From Rhodospirillaceae bacterium (GTDB lineage: Bacteria; Pseudomonadota; Alphaproteobacteria; Micavibrionales; Micavibrionaceae): a DNA stretch of 5,246 bases. Within the stretch, counting starts at the first letter, position 1, and the number at the start of each line of letters is the position of its first letter. Below, in pieces: positions 4,734-5,246 of this stretch. Under the pieces are notes generated by a model, which ran no database searches, was not told the origin of the DNA, and saw only the letters and a program-made list of their open reading frames with translations. The stretch lies in assembly GCA_003452275.1 (NCBI GenBank), contig DMIT01000110.1, forward strand, positions 1 through 5,246, given 5' to 3'. Position numbers and translations under genes: made by a program.

Positions 4734-5246
4734 TTAAGGGAACTGGACGTTGCCCATGGTTTTTCTGTAGCCAGGGTCGACGGGGACGGAGCCAGTGCCG
4801 CCAGCGCCAGCCTGTTTTTGGCCGAGGGCCGGTTTGGTCAGGGAGTCGCGTAGCAAGATAATGCTGATGCGGCGATTTTGCGGGTCGAGCGGATTATCGG
4901 CTTTTAATGGCTCGGTCGCGGCTTTGCCCACCACGTTGGATAGTTTTTTGATGTCTATCCCGCTTTTGAGCAGCACGCGGCGCGAGGCATTGGCGCGGTC
5001 GGCGGATAATTCCCAGTTGGTATAGTTGGCCCCCATGGAATAGGGCGAGGCATCGGTATGGCCGCGAACGGAAATCTGGTTCGGCATCTTCTTGATAATT
5101 TCGGCAACGGTCGCCAGCAGATTGACAGTTTTTTCGTATGGAACCGCGCTGCCGGTCGGGAACATGGATTCGCCGTCGCGGTCAACGATTTGAATGCGCA
5201 ACCCTTCGGGGGTCATGTCGATAATCAGGTTTTTGGTCAGGCCTTT
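4734..5246 (-). CDS. motB: Flagellar motor stator protein MotB, C-terminal part (5' end outside window)
   Basis: The frame is open to the window edge, so the N-terminal cytoplasmic tail, the single membrane helix with the proton-binding Asp, and the plug are missing. The 170 visible residues form the periplasmic OmpA-like domain that anchors the stator to peptidoglycan. It contains LIIDMTPEGLRIQIVDRDGESMF (visible residues 7-29), RGHTDASPY (61-69), NWELSADRANASRRVL (77-92) and NRRISIILL (124-132). NWELSxxRA plus the TPEGLxIQIVD lead-in distinguishes MotB from Pal and OmpA. The Met at 5216 is internal, because the conserved lead-in begins before it. The last 35 residues are a Gly/Pro-rich tail (GQKQAGAGGTGSVPVDPG), probably unstructured. 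The stop codon overlaps the translation-start region of the membrane protein downstream. motA would be expected to the right. Confidence 0.95.
   Translation of the reverse strand, partial: KGLTKNLIIDMTPEGLRIQIVDRDGESMFPTGSAVPYEKTVNLLATVAEIIKKMPNQISVRGHTDASPYSMGANYTNWELSADRANASRRVLLKSGIDIKKLSNVVGKAATEPLKADNPLDPQNRRISIILLRDSLTKPALGQKQAGAGGTGSVPVDPGYRKTMGNVQFP

Noticed and set aside
1..5246. CRISPR array, tRNA, rRNA, prophage or toxin-antitoxin pair.
   Set aside because: I see no direct-repeat array, cloverleaf, rRNA-like stretch, integrase or transposase; the genes are ordinary chromosomal ones.

Overview
This 5.2 kb window looks like ordinary chromosome of a flagellated alphaproteobacterium with moderate G+C. 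The MotB, NadD-like and M17 peptidase sequences read to me as alphaproteobacterial, possibly Rhodospirillales- or Micavibrio-like. That is an inference from protein style, not from a database match. Both window edges cut genes: hflX on the left and motB on the right.

Layout, left to right. The C-terminal half of the ribosome-associated GTPase HflX (+, 1-663) is followed by a NadD-type nucleotidyltransferase (+, 723-1427). A convergent M17 leucyl aminopeptidase (-, 1444-2889) has every metal-binding and catalytic residue. Upstream of it on the same strand is a small uncharacterised protein with a TGPRT..GK..SS.NA.H motif (-, 2985-3419). Its promoter is nearly consensus, carries a 16-bp palindrome, and is placed so that the mRNA should be leaderless. 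Next comes a gene-free stretch that is mostly a nested inverted-repeat element with a 9-nt periodicity (about 3524-3696). The element ends 4 bp from the stop codon of a SugE/Gdx-type SMR transporter (-, 3701-4021). Further right are a multi-pass membrane protein of unknown function (-, 4122-4724) and the C-terminal part of the flagellar stator protein MotB (-, 4734-5246). These two are 9 nt apart and probably share a transcript.

The most informative regulatory feature is in the leader of the SMR gene (4050-4097, minus strand). Two hairpins there both carry ACGA tetraloops and are joined by a 16-nt linker. This is the architecture of the guanidine-II (mini-ykkC) riboswitch. It lies directly behind an extended -10 promoter and just ahead of the Shine-Dalgarno sequence. 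Five bases in the second hairpin (GACCC) are exactly complementary to the Shine-Dalgarno region (GGGTC), which suggests a translational ON switch. RNA and protein together point to a guanidine-induced guanidinium exporter.

Two genes, the NadD-like one and the TGPRT-motif one, have promoter hexamers ending 6 nt before an ATG that lacks a Shine-Dalgarno sequence. Both therefore look leaderless. I see no CRISPR array, tRNA, rRNA, prophage or complete insertion sequence. The system is best described as a known riboswitch class and exporter, next to an unusual repeat element and two unrecognised genes.
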